From: Streptomyces sp. NBC_01233
Lineage (GTDB): Bacteria; Actinomycetota; Actinomycetes; Streptomycetales; Streptomycetaceae
Direction of reading: 5' to 3'
DNA: 64,000 nt
Assembly (NCBI RefSeq): GCF_035989305.1
Contig: NZ_CP108514.1
Location: 4,441,501-4,505,500, forward strand
The number at the start of each line of letters is the position of its first letter. The stretch's first letter is position 1. The position numbers and the translations under genes are program-made. Of the stretch, positions 35,376-43,633 are shown in pieces. The notes below the pieces were generated by a model. The model was not told the DNA's origin, did no database searches, and was given only the letters and a program-made list of their open reading frames with translations.

Positions 35376-35755
35376 GCCGACACCTCCGCGGTGACCGTCC
35401 CCGCCACGTGGTGGCCGATGCCGTTGGCACCGACGACCCGGATCTCGACGGTGTTCCCGGACACGGCGGTGACCGTCCCGGTGAGGGTCATGGTGTCGCC
35501 CGGGTAGTTGGGGGCGCCGAGGCGGATGGCCACCTTGCGCAGGACGGCCTGCGGCCCCAGGTGGTCGGTGACGTACCGGCCGACCAGGCCGTTCGTGGTC
35601 AGGATGTTCATGAAGATGTCCGGGGAGCCCTTCTCCTGCGCGAGCGCCGCGTCGTGGTGCACGTCCTGGTAGTCGCGGGAGGCGATCGCGCCCGCGACGA
35701 TCAGCGTGCGGGTGACCGGTATCTCCAGCGGGGGCAGCGTGTCGCCGATGTTCAT
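35372..35755 (-). CDS. MaoC-type enoyl-CoA hydratase subunit (ChsH1-like)
   Basis: A 127-residue single hot-dog domain with IASRDYQDVHHDAALAQEKG (catalytic Asp/His candidates) and YVTDHLGPQAVLRKVAIRL. In mycobacteria ChsH1 pairs with ChsH2 to hydrate the C22 enoyl-CoA side chain. Both its ends overlap neighbouring genes by four bases (ATGA), so it is part of one coupled translation unit. Confidence 0.8.
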   Translation of the reverse strand: MNIGDTLPPLEIPVTRTLIVAGAIASRDYQDVHHDAALAQEKGSPDIFMNILTTNGLVGRYVTDHLGPQAVLRKVAIRLGAPNYPGDTMTLTGTVTAVSGNTVEIRVVGANGIGHHVAGTVTAEVSA

Positions 35756-36795
35756 GCGTGTTCTCCCTCGGCTTTCGAAGTGATCGAGGCTCCCAGTTCG
35801 GCAAGCAGCTCGCTGCCGCAGCCCAGGTACGCGTCCAGCTGGCGTCCCCACAGGAAGTGCCGGTGGACGGGATGGTCCAGGTCGGCGCCCATGCCGCCGT
35901 GCAGGTGCTGGCCCGCGTGCACGACCCGTTTGCCCGCCTCCGAGGCCCACCACGCCGCCGTCAGCGCGTGCTCGCGGGCCGGCAGGCCCTGGTCGATGCG
36001 CCAGGCCGCCTCGTACGCGGTGACCCGGATCGCCTCGGTGTCCATGTGGGCGTCGGCCGCGCGGAGCATGACGCCCTGGTTGGTGGAGAGCGGCCGGCCG
36101 AACTGTTCACGGGTGGAGGTGTGTTCCACCGCCCGGGCGAGCGAGCCCGCGCAGACGCCCGCCTGGAGCCCGGCGAAGGCGGTCCGTGCGGCGGCGAGGG
36201 TGTCCTCGTAGGCGCCGTCGCTCCCGATGCGCTCGGCCTCGGCTCCGGTCAGGGTCAGCCGGCCCGCCGCCCAAGGGGCCGTGGTCTCCACCGCCGCCGT
36301 CTCCACTCCGGGCGCATCCGTCCGTACGAGCCACAGCGCCCGGTCCGCGTCCGGGACCAGGACGTGCGTGGCGTCGCGCAGCCAGGGCACGGCGGGGGCC
36401 GTGCCGGTGAGGCGGCCTTCGGACGAGGCGGTGATCCGGCCGCGCGCCGGGAAGGCCCCGGTGGCGACGGCCTCGCCCGCGCCGAGGGCCGGCAGCAGCC
36501 GGGCGCGCTGCTCGGGGCTGCCGTGCGCGGCGACGGGGAGGATCCCGTAGGCGCAGGTGGCGGCGTAGGGGACCTGCGCGGTGGTGCGGCCCTGTTCCTC
36601 CAGCAGCAGGACCAGCCCGAGCAGGCCGATCTCCTCGACGGCGGCGGTCAGTCCGGCCGTGGTGAGGGCCTTCCACAGCTCGGCGTCGCTCCCGGTGCCG
36701 GCGGCGGCGAGGCGTTCGGGGGTGGCGAGATCGGCGAAGATCCGGGCGGCGAGACCGGCTGCGGCGGCCTGTTCCTCGGTGGGGTGGAAGTCCAT
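35752..36795 (-). CDS. Acyl-CoA dehydrogenase beta-type subunit (ChsE2/FadE28-like)
   Basis: A 347-residue ACAD-fold protein, shorter than canonical ACADs, as in the beta subunit of heterotetrameric (alpha2beta2) steroid-CoA dehydrogenases. Visible parts are MDFHPTEEQAAAAGLAARIF, AEEIGLLGLVLLLEEQGR-like central helices, AGLQAGVCAGSLARAVEHTS and EQFGRPLSTNQGVMLRAADA. FAD is shared between alpha and beta subunits in the known complexes. Stop and start overlap flanking genes. Its partner is the first gene of the operon. Confidence 0.82.
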   Translation of the reverse strand: MDFHPTEEQAAAAGLAARIFADLATPERLAAAGTGSDAELWKALTTAGLTAAVEEIGLLGLVLLLEEQGRTTAQVPYAATCAYGILPVAAHGSPEQRARLLPALGAGEAVATGAFPARGRITASSEGRLTGTAPAVPWLRDATHVLVPDADRALWLVRTDAPGVETAAVETTAPWAAGRLTLTGAEAERIGSDGAYEDTLAAARTAFAGLQAGVCAGSLARAVEHTSTREQFGRPLSTNQGVMLRAADAHMDTEAIRVTAYEAAWRIDQGLPAREHALTAAWWASEAGKRVVHAGQHLHGGMGADLDHPVHRHFLWGRQLDAYLGCGSELLAELGASITSKAEGEHA

Positions 36796-37778
36796 CAGCC
36801 CTCGCTCCCGCGGAAGACGGGGAGTTCGAGGTCTTCGTCGACGCGCAGGAACTCCAGCTGGACGGGCAGGCCGATGCGCACCTTGTCGTACGGGACGCCG
36901 GTGATGTTGCTGATCATCCTGACCCCCTCGGCGAGTTCGACGAGTGCGACGGCGTAGGGCGGGTCGAACGCCGGGAAGGGCGGGTGGTGCATGACGACGT
37001 AGCTGAACACCGTGCCGGCTCCGGAGGCCTCGACGGTGTCCCAGTCGGGGCTGGCACAGGCGTTGCAGCCGGGCAGCCACGGGAAGCGCAGGGCGGCGCA
37101 GGAGGTGCAGCGCTGGATCAGCAGTTTGTGGTCCCGCACCCCGTCCCAGAAGCCCTGGTTGTCGCGGTTGACCACCGGACGGGGGCGCCGGGCCTCGGTC
37201 TTCTTCTCCCGCTTGGCCGCGGGGGCGTACTTGAGGATCCGGAAGCGGTGGGTACCGGCGAGCTCCCCGTCCACCTGGACGTCCATGCGGGTGGTCACGA
37301 AGTGGCCGGTGCCCAGCTTGGTCGTCTTGCGCGGTGACACGGATTCGATGACGGCGTCGAAGGTGACCGCGTCGCCGGGGCGCAGCGGGCGGAGGTACTC
37401 CTGCTCGCAGTCGGTGGCGACCACGGAGGTGAAGCCGGCGCCGTCGAGGAGCGCGAACAGCCCGTCGTAGGCGGAGGAGCGGTCGGAGTGGCCGGAGAGA
37501 CCGCCCATCGTCCAGGCCTGGAGCATGGTGGGCGGAGCGATGGCGTCCGGCCCGGTGTAGGCGGGGTTCGCATCGCCCATCGCCTCGCACCAATGGCGGA
37601 TCATCGGCTCGTTGACCGCGTCCTTGCCCCGGCCCGCCGTGGCGGCCGGCTGTCCCTCGAAGGCCGCCAGCAGCGCGTGGAACCGGGCTGCCTCCTCGAC
37701 CGTGCCGGAGCCGGTATCCGTGCCGGAGCCGGTATCCGTGCCGGAGCCGGTGCCCGTACCGGTGGCATCCGCGGTCAT
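36795..37778 (-). CDS. MaoC-DUF35 fusion (ChsH2-like)
   Basis: A 327-residue two-domain protein. The N-terminal MaoC-like hot-dog domain (about 30-185) has IRHWCEAMGDANPAYTGPDA and PPTMLQAW. The C-terminal DUF35 zinc-ribbon/OB domain (about 200-325) has QRCTSCAALRFPWLPGCNAC with four cysteines. In mycobacteria the MaoC half pairs with ChsH1 and the DUF35 half with Ltp2. The N-terminus carries a GTDTGS repeat made by three 18-bp DNA repeats. Start 37778 overlaps the upstream ACAD gene; the stop overlaps the next start (TGATG). Confidence 0.85.
   Translation of the reverse strand: MTADATGTGTGSGTDTGSGTDTGSGTVEEAARFHALLAAFEGQPAATAGRGKDAVNEPMIRHWCEAMGDANPAYTGPDAIAPPTMLQAWTMGGLSGHSDRSSAYDGLFALLDGAGFTSVVATDCEQEYLRPLRPGDAVTFDAVIESVSPRKTTKLGTGHFVTTRMDVQVDGELAGTHRFRILKYAPAAKREKKTEARRPRPVVNRDNQGFWDGVRDHKLLIQRCTSCAALRFPWLPGCNACASPDWDTVEASGAGTVFSYVVMHHPPFPAFDPPYAVALVELAEGVRMISNITGVPYDKVRIGLPVQLEFLRVDEDLELPVFRGSEG
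37702..37755. repeat. 18-bp tandem repeat in the N-terminus of the ChsH2-like gene
   Basis: The unit GTGCCGGAGCCGGTATCC is present at 37702-37719 and 37720-37737, with a diverged third copy at 37738-37755. It encodes a Gly-Thr-Asp-Thr-Gly-Ser repeat outside the folded domains. Confidence 0.9.
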
Positions 37779-38932
37779 CGCTTCCTTCCCTTCATGCCGA
37801 GCCGCATCATGGCGACGATCTCCCTCTGGACCTCGCCGACCCCGCCCCCGAAGGTGTTGATCTGCGCGGCCCGATTCATCCGCTCCAGCTCGCCGCCCGC
37901 GAAGACTCCGGGCCCCGGCCCCCGGATCAGGGCCTCCTCGCCCACCACCTCCTGGCACATCCGGTACACCTCGACGGTGGACTCGGTGCCGAGGAACTTC
38001 ACGCCGCTGGCGTCGCCCGGGGCCAGGCTTCCGCCGCCCACGTCCTGGACGAGGCGCCAGTTGAGGAGACGCACGGCGGCCAGTCGCGCGTGCGCCTCGG
38101 CGAGCCGGGACTGCACCCAGGGGAGGTCGGCGGGCCGGTCGCCGGTGACCGGGTCGGGGGTACGGGCGTGGCTGAGCGCGTACCCGTAGAAGTCCTCGGC
38201 CTGCATGCCGATGGCGGCGAGCGCCACGCGTTCGTGGTTGAGCTGGTTGGTGATCAGGCCCCAGCCGCCGTGCTCGGGGCCGACGAGGTTGCCGACGGGC
38301 ACGCGGACGGAGTCGTAGTACGTCGCGGTGGTCGTGAGGCCGCCGACCGTCTCGATCGGGGTCCACGCGAAGCCGGGGTCGTCGGTGGGCACCAGGATGA
38401 TCGATATGCCCTTGTGTTTGGGGGCCTCGGGGTCGGTGCGGCAGGCGAGCCAGATCCAGTCCGCGTTCTGGGCGTTGGAAGTGAAGATTTTCTGCCCGTC
38501 GATCAGCCAGTCCGCGCCGTCCCGGACCGCGCGGGTGCGCAAGGAGGCCAGGTCGGTGCCGGCCTCGGGTTCGGAGTAGCCGATGGCGAAGACGATGTCG
38601 CCCGTGAGGATCCGGGGCAGGAAGTAGTCCTTCTGCTCCTGGGTCCCGTACTTCATCAGGGTCGGGCCGACGGTGTTGAGCGTGACCATGGAGACGGGGG
38701 CGCCGGCCCGGTAGGCCTCGTCGAAAAAGACGAACTGCTCGTCTGCACCGCGGTCTTGGCCGCCGTACTCGACGGGCCAACCGAGGCCGAGCAGTCCGTC
38801 GGCGCCGATGCGGCGCAGCAGTTCGCGCTGGCGGGCCGGGTCCTCGGGGGCTCCGTCCGGCAGCAGATCCTGGAAGTACTCGCGCAGTTCGGCGCGGAGC
38901 CGCAACTGGCCTTCGGTCGGGGCGAGGTGCAC
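37775..38932 (-). CDS. Acyl-CoA dehydrogenase alpha-type subunit (ChsE1/FadE29-like)
   Basis: A 385-residue ACAD with the FAD/substrate motifs FAIGYSEPEAGTDLASLRTR and DGADWLIDGQKIFTSNAQNA. Further on come FLGTESTVEVYRMCQEVVGE and C-terminal FGGGVGEVQREIVAMMRLG. Size and sequence style match the alpha subunit of ChsE1-ChsE2, which dehydrogenates the C22 side chain of steroid-CoA. GTG 38932 starts the operon. A CTGAC-N5-GTCAG palindrome lies 37 bases upstream, a likely operator for a TetR-type repressor. Confidence 0.83.
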   Translation of the reverse strand: MHLAPTEGQLRLRAELREYFQDLLPDGAPEDPARQRELLRRIGADGLLGLGWPVEYGGQDRGADEQFVFFDEAYRAGAPVSMVTLNTVGPTLMKYGTQEQKDYFLPRILTGDIVFAIGYSEPEAGTDLASLRTRAVRDGADWLIDGQKIFTSNAQNADWIWLACRTDPEAPKHKGISIILVPTDDPGFAWTPIETVGGLTTTATYYDSVRVPVGNLVGPEHGGWGLITNQLNHERVALAAIGMQAEDFYGYALSHARTPDPVTGDRPADLPWVQSRLAEAHARLAAVRLLNWRLVQDVGGGSLAPGDASGVKFLGTESTVEVYRMCQEVVGEEALIRGPGPGVFAGGELERMNRAAQINTFGGGVGEVQREIVAMMRLGMKGRKR

Positions 38933-38968
38933 GGCGCTGGCCTCCCGGCATCACATCAACGAGGGAAC

Positions 38969-38983
38969 CTGACTGTCCGTCAG
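38969..38983. promoter_or_regulatory. Operator-like palindrome upstream of the steroid-type operon
   Basis: CTGAC-TGTCC-GTCAG, a perfect dyad with a 5-base spacer, 37 bases before the first gene start. It does not match the mycobacterial KstR consensus as I recall it, so the regulator is uncertain. Confidence 0.5.
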
Positions 38984-39055
38984 ATTCACCCGTGGTGTCA
39001 AGGTCGGGAGGGGAGGCGAGGGCGGAGGATGCGCCCGGAGAGGGCGGGCACGCGC

Positions 39056-39107
39056 GAGGGCGCCTGCGCTACCGGACCCCAGCCGGTCCGGTCGCACAGG
39101 CGCCCTC
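39056..39107 (-). terminator. Long hairpin terminator of the small secreted gene
   Basis: GAGGGCGCCTG (39056-39066) pairs with CAGGCGCCCTC (39097-39107), and ACCGGACC (39071-39078) pairs with GGTCCGGT (39085-39092) inside it. Confidence 0.75.
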
Positions 39108-39133
39108 AGGATGCGGAGCGGCTCAGGCCGCGG

Positions 39134-39445
39134 CTACCACCAGGGGAAGAAGTCGACCTCTACGTTCGAGTTGGCCTGGTGGATCGCCGTGAAGGCCGAG
39201 CCGTTGACCTGGGCGGTGTTGTTCTGGTTGGAGGCACCGGAACCGGTGGCCACCTGCTGCGAGGTGGACGAGTTGCCGCTGTTGGAACCACCCACGCCGC
39301 TTCCGATGATGCTGGCGACGCTCGCATTCGATCCGTCGTTCGCGAAGGAGCCGTTGTCAGCCGATGCCACCCCGCCGAAGAGCGCGGCGGCGAGGGGGAG
39401 AGCGGCGACGGCGGCAATGACGCGGGCGGTACGGATGCTTGCCAT
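39134..39445 (-). CDS. Small secreted Asn/Ser/Gly-rich surface-type protein
   Basis: A 103-residue protein with a signal peptide (IRTARVIAAVAALPLAAALF, cleavage near ASA-DNG). The mature part of about 74 residues is rich in Asn, Ser, Gly and Gln (SNSGNSSTSQQVATGSGASN) and ends in the aromatic motif DFFPWW. It has no cysteines. The composition is that of chaplin- or rodlin-like aggregation-prone surface proteins, but no chaplin signature is visible. A strong ribosome binding site (CTGGAGG) precedes ATG 39445. Function unknown; deposition on the aerial surface is a guess. Confidence 0.6.
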   Translation of the reverse strand: MASIRTARVIAAVAALPLAAALFGGVASADNGSFANDGSNASVASIIGSGVGGSNSGNSSTSQQVATGSGASNQNNTAQVNGSAFTAIHQANSNVEVDFFPWW

Positions 39446-39941
39446 GTCTTTATCCTCCAGAAAACCGAAGTGGGAATTGTTCCAAGGCAGTTGGCCGACC
39501 GCCTCGGTCGTTCCGTGTGGTGACGACGTCGCGAGACCAGAGTTGCCCACCGAATCCCCGGCGAACCACCCCGGAGTCCCCGATTCCCCCGCAAGTATGA
39601 CCAACACCGGATAAACCTCATTCGCGCCCCCTGAAGCCCCAGGTCAGCACCCTGGGACCGGCCGCAGCCCGCGACGGGCAAGCGAGGAAGCGTTCCGCCA
39701 GACCGCCCGGCCCCGGACATGCCGAAAAGGGCCGCGCCGTCCGGGAACCCCACCGTCTCCCGGGCCTGCGGCCCTGCAATGCCAAGCTTCACGCCCCCTG
39801 CACACCCCCCGGCGCACGCCGGGGTGATTCATCCGCGCCCCGCTCCGGGGCGCCACGCGGCGCGATCCACGGTCACGACCGACCGGGCTCCAGCGCCGTA
39901 CGTCTACGTCTCCATCTGCAACTGCGGGTACGGGTACGGGG
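39446..39941. other. Gene-poor 496-base interval
   Basis: No convincing gene is seen. It holds the promoter of the small secreted gene on the right-hand side of its start. Near 39803-39826 there is a hairpin (CCCCGGCG at 39807-39814, CGCCGGGG at 39817-39824, with CAC/GTG ends) that could terminate the minus-strand gene ending at 39942. Confidence 0.5.
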
Positions 39942-40394
39942 TCACGCGGCGAGCGCGAGCGCTCCTCGGGCGGGGACCGCGGGGGCTCCGACTCCGCCTC
40001 GGACTCCGACTCCGACTCCGACTCCGACAGGGGATGCGGCCGAGGGCAGGAGCCGATCGGCGGTTCCCGGTCCGGCGCCCATGGCCGCGGCGGTGGTCGA
40101 GCGGCGGACGGAGGGGTTCTTGCCGTGGGCCTCGGCGCGGATCCGCTGCTTGATGGTCGGCGGCAGCGAACCGCCCCGCATCATCGCCCGCCAGGTCCGC
40201 CGGGCCGCGACGGCCGGTCGGGCGACGGGGACCGCGGCTGCGGAGGCCGCAACGCCGGCAGCCGGAGCGTCGCCCGCCGGGGCGGTGGCGCCGGCCAGAG
40301 CCGCCTTCCCGCCGAGGCCGAGGGAGGAGAGGAGGGCCACGAGGGCGGTGAGGAGGGTGGTCCAGATCGATGAGAGGGCGCTGCGGTGAGCCAT
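39942..40394 (-). CDS. Low-complexity membrane-associated Streptomyces protein
   Basis: A 150-residue protein starting MAHRSALSSIWTTLLTALVA, with a single N-terminal hydrophobic helix or signal. An Ala/Pro-rich stretch follows, then a conserved-looking basic core (ARRTWRAMMRGGSLPPTIKQ, then RIRAEAHGKNPSVRR). The C-terminal tail has VGVGVGV repeats created by a CTCCGA hexanucleotide tandem repeat near 39986-40028. I associate the basic core with a small Streptomyces DUF family, but no function is known. The length of the repeat tail probably varies between strains. Confidence 0.55.
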   Translation of the reverse strand: MAHRSALSSIWTTLLTALVALLSSLGLGGKAALAGATAPAGDAPAAGVAASAAAVPVARPAVAARRTWRAMMRGGSLPPTIKQRIRAEAHGKNPSVRRSTTAAAMGAGPGTADRLLPSAASPVGVGVGVGVRGGVGAPAVPARGALALAA

Positions 40395-40527
40395 GACGGG
40401 GTGCCTCGATTCGCGATGTTCCGACGGGCGGATCTGCATACATTCGTCATGATGTGTTCGCAACCGCACCGCCCCCACCCTCCGCGCCGATCTTCCGACA
40501 AACACCACCCGGAAGGACGTATGAACG

Positions 40528-40566
40528 CCGAAGCAGGCCCGGGTCGGGGACCTGGGCCTGCTTCGG
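40528..40566 (-). terminator. Terminator of the bacteriocin operon
   Basis: CCGAAGCAGGCCC (40528-40540) and its exact complement (40554-40566) form a 13-bp stem about 40 bases after the microprotein stop. Confidence 0.75.
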
Positions 40567-40607
40567 AAGAGCGGAGACGGAGGAGCGGAGGGGAGAAAGG
40601 CGGGCCG

Positions 40608-40733
40608 TCAGAAGATCCGGAGGCCGATCCGGCCGAGGATGGTGCCGGCGTGCGTGCCGTAGACGGCCAGGACCGCGATGCCGGCGAGGAGCACCGCGCC
40701 GAGGAGGGTGCGGCGGACGATGCAGGCGTTCAT
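40608..40733 (-). CDS. 41-residue hydrophobic microprotein of the bacteriocin operon
   Basis: ATG 40733 overlaps the stop of the ATPase gene (ATGA), so it is translationally coupled. The 41-residue product has a short basic start (MNACIVRRT), one hydrophobic helix (LLGAVLLAGIAVLAVYG, about 11-27) and a basic C-terminus ending GLRIF. A terminator follows directly. No family is known to me. Position at the end of a lactococcin-972-type operon suggests an immunity or transporter-accessory role, which is inference only. Confidence 0.6.
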   Translation of the reverse strand: MNACIVRRTLLGAVLLAGIAVLAVYGTHAGTILGRIGLRIF

Positions 40734-41398
40734 GCGTGCTGCCTTTCGTTCACAGGAACGGGATGGGTGGCGTCGCCGACGGTCAGGACCGTGTCGCAAC
40801 GGTCACGGACGGCATCGTCATGGGTGGCGATCACGACGGCGCAGCCCTCTTCGCACATCGTGCGGAGGATGTCGACGACCATGGTGGTGTTGTCGTGGTC
40901 GAGGGCGCCCGTCGGTTCGTCGGCGAGGACGAGGGCGGGCTGCTTGACGATCAGGCGGGCCAGCGCGACGCGCTGCTGCTCACCGCCGCTGAGCCGGTGG
41001 ACCTGCTCCTTCTCCCGTCCGGCCAGCCCGACCCGCTCCAGGGCCTCGGCGACGGTCGGAGCGTCCTTCCTCGCCCGTCGCGGCTTCATGGCGACTTCGA
41101 GGTTGGCGGCGACGCTCGCGTTCTCGATCAGCGCGTAGTTCTGGAACAGGTAGCCGAGAACGTCACGCCGGTAGTGCCGTGTGGCGCGCGGGCCGAAGCC
41201 GGTGATGTCGCGGCCCTCGTGCCGGATCGCCCCTGAGCTTGGTGCGTCGAGGAGGCCGAGGCAGTTGAGCAGCGTCGACTTGCCGGAGCCGCTCCGGCCG
41301 GTCAGGGCCAGCATCTCGCGGCGCGCCACGGTGAAGGAGAGATCGGACCAGAGGGTTCGCGGGCCAAAGGACTTGGACAGGCTCTCGATCTCGATCAT
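40730..41398 (-). CDS. ABC transporter ATP-binding protein of the bacteriocin system
   Basis: A 222-residue MacB/LolD-type ATPase with all motifs: Walker A GRSGSGKST, Q-loop GYLFQNYALI, signature LSGGEQQRVALAR, Walker B ALVLADEPTGALD and H-loop ATHDD. It lies 28 bases after the large DUF1430-type permease gene and would power it. In lactococcin-972 systems this pair is thought to give immunity or processing. The stop overlaps the microprotein start. Confidence 0.93.
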   Translation of the reverse strand: MIEIESLSKSFGPRTLWSDLSFTVARREMLALTGRSGSGKSTLLNCLGLLDAPSSGAIRHEGRDITGFGPRATRHYRRDVLGYLFQNYALIENASVAANLEVAMKPRRARKDAPTVAEALERVGLAGREKEQVHRLSGGEQQRVALARLIVKQPALVLADEPTGALDHDNTTMVVDILRTMCEEGCAVVIATHDDAVRDRCDTVLTVGDATHPVPVNERQHA

Positions 41399-41426
41399 GT
41401 GGAAACTCCTGCAGAAAGGTGGGGGA

Positions 41427-43517
41427 TCACGACTCGGTCGCCCCTTCCTTGACGATCCGGCGGTGGAAGACGACGAGGGCCACGAGCACCGCCGCGACCT
41501 CTACGGCGACGAGCACACCGGTGACGCCGAAGTCGAGCCCGGTGAATTCGGCGGGCGGGGTGGGGGCGGGGATGCCGAGGCTTTCGTAGCGGGCGGCGTC
41601 CTGGTTCTGCTGCCACACCTGGAAGGGCACCCATCCGGCGAGCAGCACGGCCAGCAGGCCTTCGAGCAGCAGGACGGGACGGTGGGTGGCCGTGAAGGTC
41701 CAGCCGCTGATGTGGCGGGCGAAGATCGCCTGGGCGTTCTTGCGGGAGTGGACGATGCAGACGCCGATCCCGGTGATGAGCAGCACCGCCACGGCCACCA
41801 CCAGGTTGAACAGCTGGAGCCGGAAGTCTCCGACCACCTTGCGCAGCTCGAGCGCGGCGTCCTGCCCCACGGGGGTCACGGCGGTGACGTACGACTCCAG
41901 GTGCCGCTGCTGGACACCGGCCGTGACGTCGTCCGGGTTGTGGAAGACGATGCTGCGCTGGGAGGCGTAGCTCGTGTAGCCCTTGTCGCTCAGGTAGGGC
42001 GCGCCGTTGGGGAAGACGATGATGACGGGGTCCGTCACCAGGGAGTCGTCCGCGCCGGGGTTGTCCGAGGCGCGCGATTTGCCGCGCGGGTTGTAGGTGA
42101 AGACGCGCTGCCCGTCCTTCGTCGGCATGGTCTTCACCTGCGCCGGAGCGATCTTGCTCGGGTCGCTCGGGCTCAGCCACGTCGGCGTGAGCTCCTTGAG
42201 CCGGGCGGTGTGCTGCGCGAGGTTCTCGGGGACGAGGAGCCGGACCTGGTCGGGGGCGGCGGCGGTCGGTTCGATCCGTCGTCCCGCCGGGTCGAGGAGG
42301 GGCTGCTTCCCGAGGAAGGACTCGTTGACGACCAGCAGGTCGCCCTTGGTCAGACCCGGTATGCCGGCCGACAGCCGCAGGTCCCGGTGCCCGGCCACGA
42401 TGATCTGGCCGTCCCGGTCGGCCTGGCGGAGCCAGGGGCCGACGTTCTCGTCCAGGCTGCGCAGCGCCGTGTCGGTCGCCAGGCTGCCGTTGAACCGGAT
42501 CGAGGTGGCGTCGCCGATCTTCGCGTACGCCTCCCGGCTCTCCTGCCGGGCCAGGACGTCCTGGGCGCCGAGCACGACGGCCGTGGCGATGCTGAGGGCG
42601 AGGAGCAGCGCGGGTATCCGTACGACGTAGGCGCTGATCGACGCGGCGCGCGCGGGCAGTTCGCCCTTGAGGGCGCGCAGGACGTCGGTCTGGAACGTCA
42701 GCCAGAGCATGGCCGAGTGGGTGACGAGGGCGATCAGGCTGAGCGCGAAGGTGACGCCCAGGGCGATCGCGGCGAACTGGCGGATCCACGCCAGTCCGTT
42801 GTAGAGGCCGAGGATCAGCAGGGTGAGGGCGGAGACCGCGGCGCAGGCGACCGTCCAGAACGCCGCCAGCTGCCGCATGTCCCGCAGGAGGATCCGGCCG
42901 AACGATCTGCCCTGGAGCCGCTGCACCCCGTAGGCCTTGGCGTTGAGCAGGACGCTCGCGCCGGTCATCGTGACGACGGCGAGCGCGACCACGAAGAACG
43001 AGCGGTACAGCGCGCTGTCGGCGTAGACGGTGGTCAGCTGCGCCAGGGAGAAGGGCTGGTTGACGGAGGCGACCAGCCCGAGGTCGTTGAGGGTCCGGGT
43101 CAGCGACGTGGCGGCGGCGTCCGGGCCGAAGACGTAGTAGAAACCGCGCGGGTCGCGCTGGCCCAGCTCGGCGACGGGGTGCACCTCGGTCTGATATCCG
43201 CGGCTGAACGCGGGATAGCCCTCGCGCAGCCAGTCGGAGTGGGGGCCACCGGGTGCGAGGTAGAGATGACGGCGGTGGGACGGGTCCTTGAGGTCGGGGA
43301 CCTCGCGTGCGACCGTCGCGTGGTTCTTCGCGGCGAAATCGGCGACCACGGCGGCGACTTGCGAGCCGCTGGCCGCGCCGTCGGCGTCCGTCACCCAGAC
43401 GACGGCGGAGTGCCCGAGGGCCCAGTCCTCGTCGAGGCTCCGGAGGAACAGGAAAGAGAGGGTCGCGGAGAACGCCAGGACGACGGCGTGGGCGAACTTG
43501 ATACCTCGATGCAGCAT
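41427..43517 (-). CDS. Bacteriocin-associated integral membrane protein (DUF1430-like)
   Basis: A 696-residue membrane protein. Helix 1 is at about 8-26, followed by an extracytoplasmic domain to about 170. A helix cluster spans about 172-315. A second extracytoplasmic domain runs from about 320 to 565, including SIRFNGSLATD and TGVQQRHLESYV-like segments. Three C-terminal helices end near 685. Length and topology match the large permease that accompanies lactococcin-972-like precursors, with a split-FtsX type layout. It is encoded between the precursor and the ATPase on one strand. Confidence 0.82.
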   Translation of the reverse strand: MLHRGIKFAHAVVLAFSATLSFLFLRSLDEDWALGHSAVVWVTDADGAASGSQVAAVVADFAAKNHATVAREVPDLKDPSHRRHLYLAPGGPHSDWLREGYPAFSRGYQTEVHPVAELGQRDPRGFYYVFGPDAAATSLTRTLNDLGLVASVNQPFSLAQLTTVYADSALYRSFFVVALAVVTMTGASVLLNAKAYGVQRLQGRSFGRILLRDMRQLAAFWTVACAAVSALTLLILGLYNGLAWIRQFAAIALGVTFALSLIALVTHSAMLWLTFQTDVLRALKGELPARAASISAYVVRIPALLLALSIATAVVLGAQDVLARQESREAYAKIGDATSIRFNGSLATDTALRSLDENVGPWLRQADRDGQIIVAGHRDLRLSAGIPGLTKGDLLVVNESFLGKQPLLDPAGRRIEPTAAAPDQVRLLVPENLAQHTARLKELTPTWLSPSDPSKIAPAQVKTMPTKDGQRVFTYNPRGKSRASDNPGADDSLVTDPVIIVFPNGAPYLSDKGYTSYASQRSIVFHNPDDVTAGVQQRHLESYVTAVTPVGQDAALELRKVVGDFRLQLFNLVVAVAVLLITGIGVCIVHSRKNAQAIFARHISGWTFTATHRPVLLLEGLLAVLLAGWVPFQVWQQNQDAARYESLGIPAPTPPAEFTGLDFGVTGVLVAVEVAAVLVALVVFHRRIVKEGATES

Positions 43518-43566
43518 CTATTGCCTAGCTAGGGGCACTTCTGGAGCGCAGCGCGTGGGGGGAGCG

Positions 43567-43596
43567 AGCCGCCCGGCCCCGGAGGGCCGGACGGCT
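43567..43596 (-). terminator. Hairpin between the bacteriocin gene and its transporter genes
   Basis: AGCCG-CCCGGCCC and GGGCCGG-CGGCT pair around a CGGA loop within the 116-base gap. It could act as an attenuator, giving more precursor than transporter mRNA. Confidence 0.5.
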
Positions 43597-43633
43597 CAGC
43601 ACTGAAAGGCCGGGGCGTGGGACCCGGCTCAGA

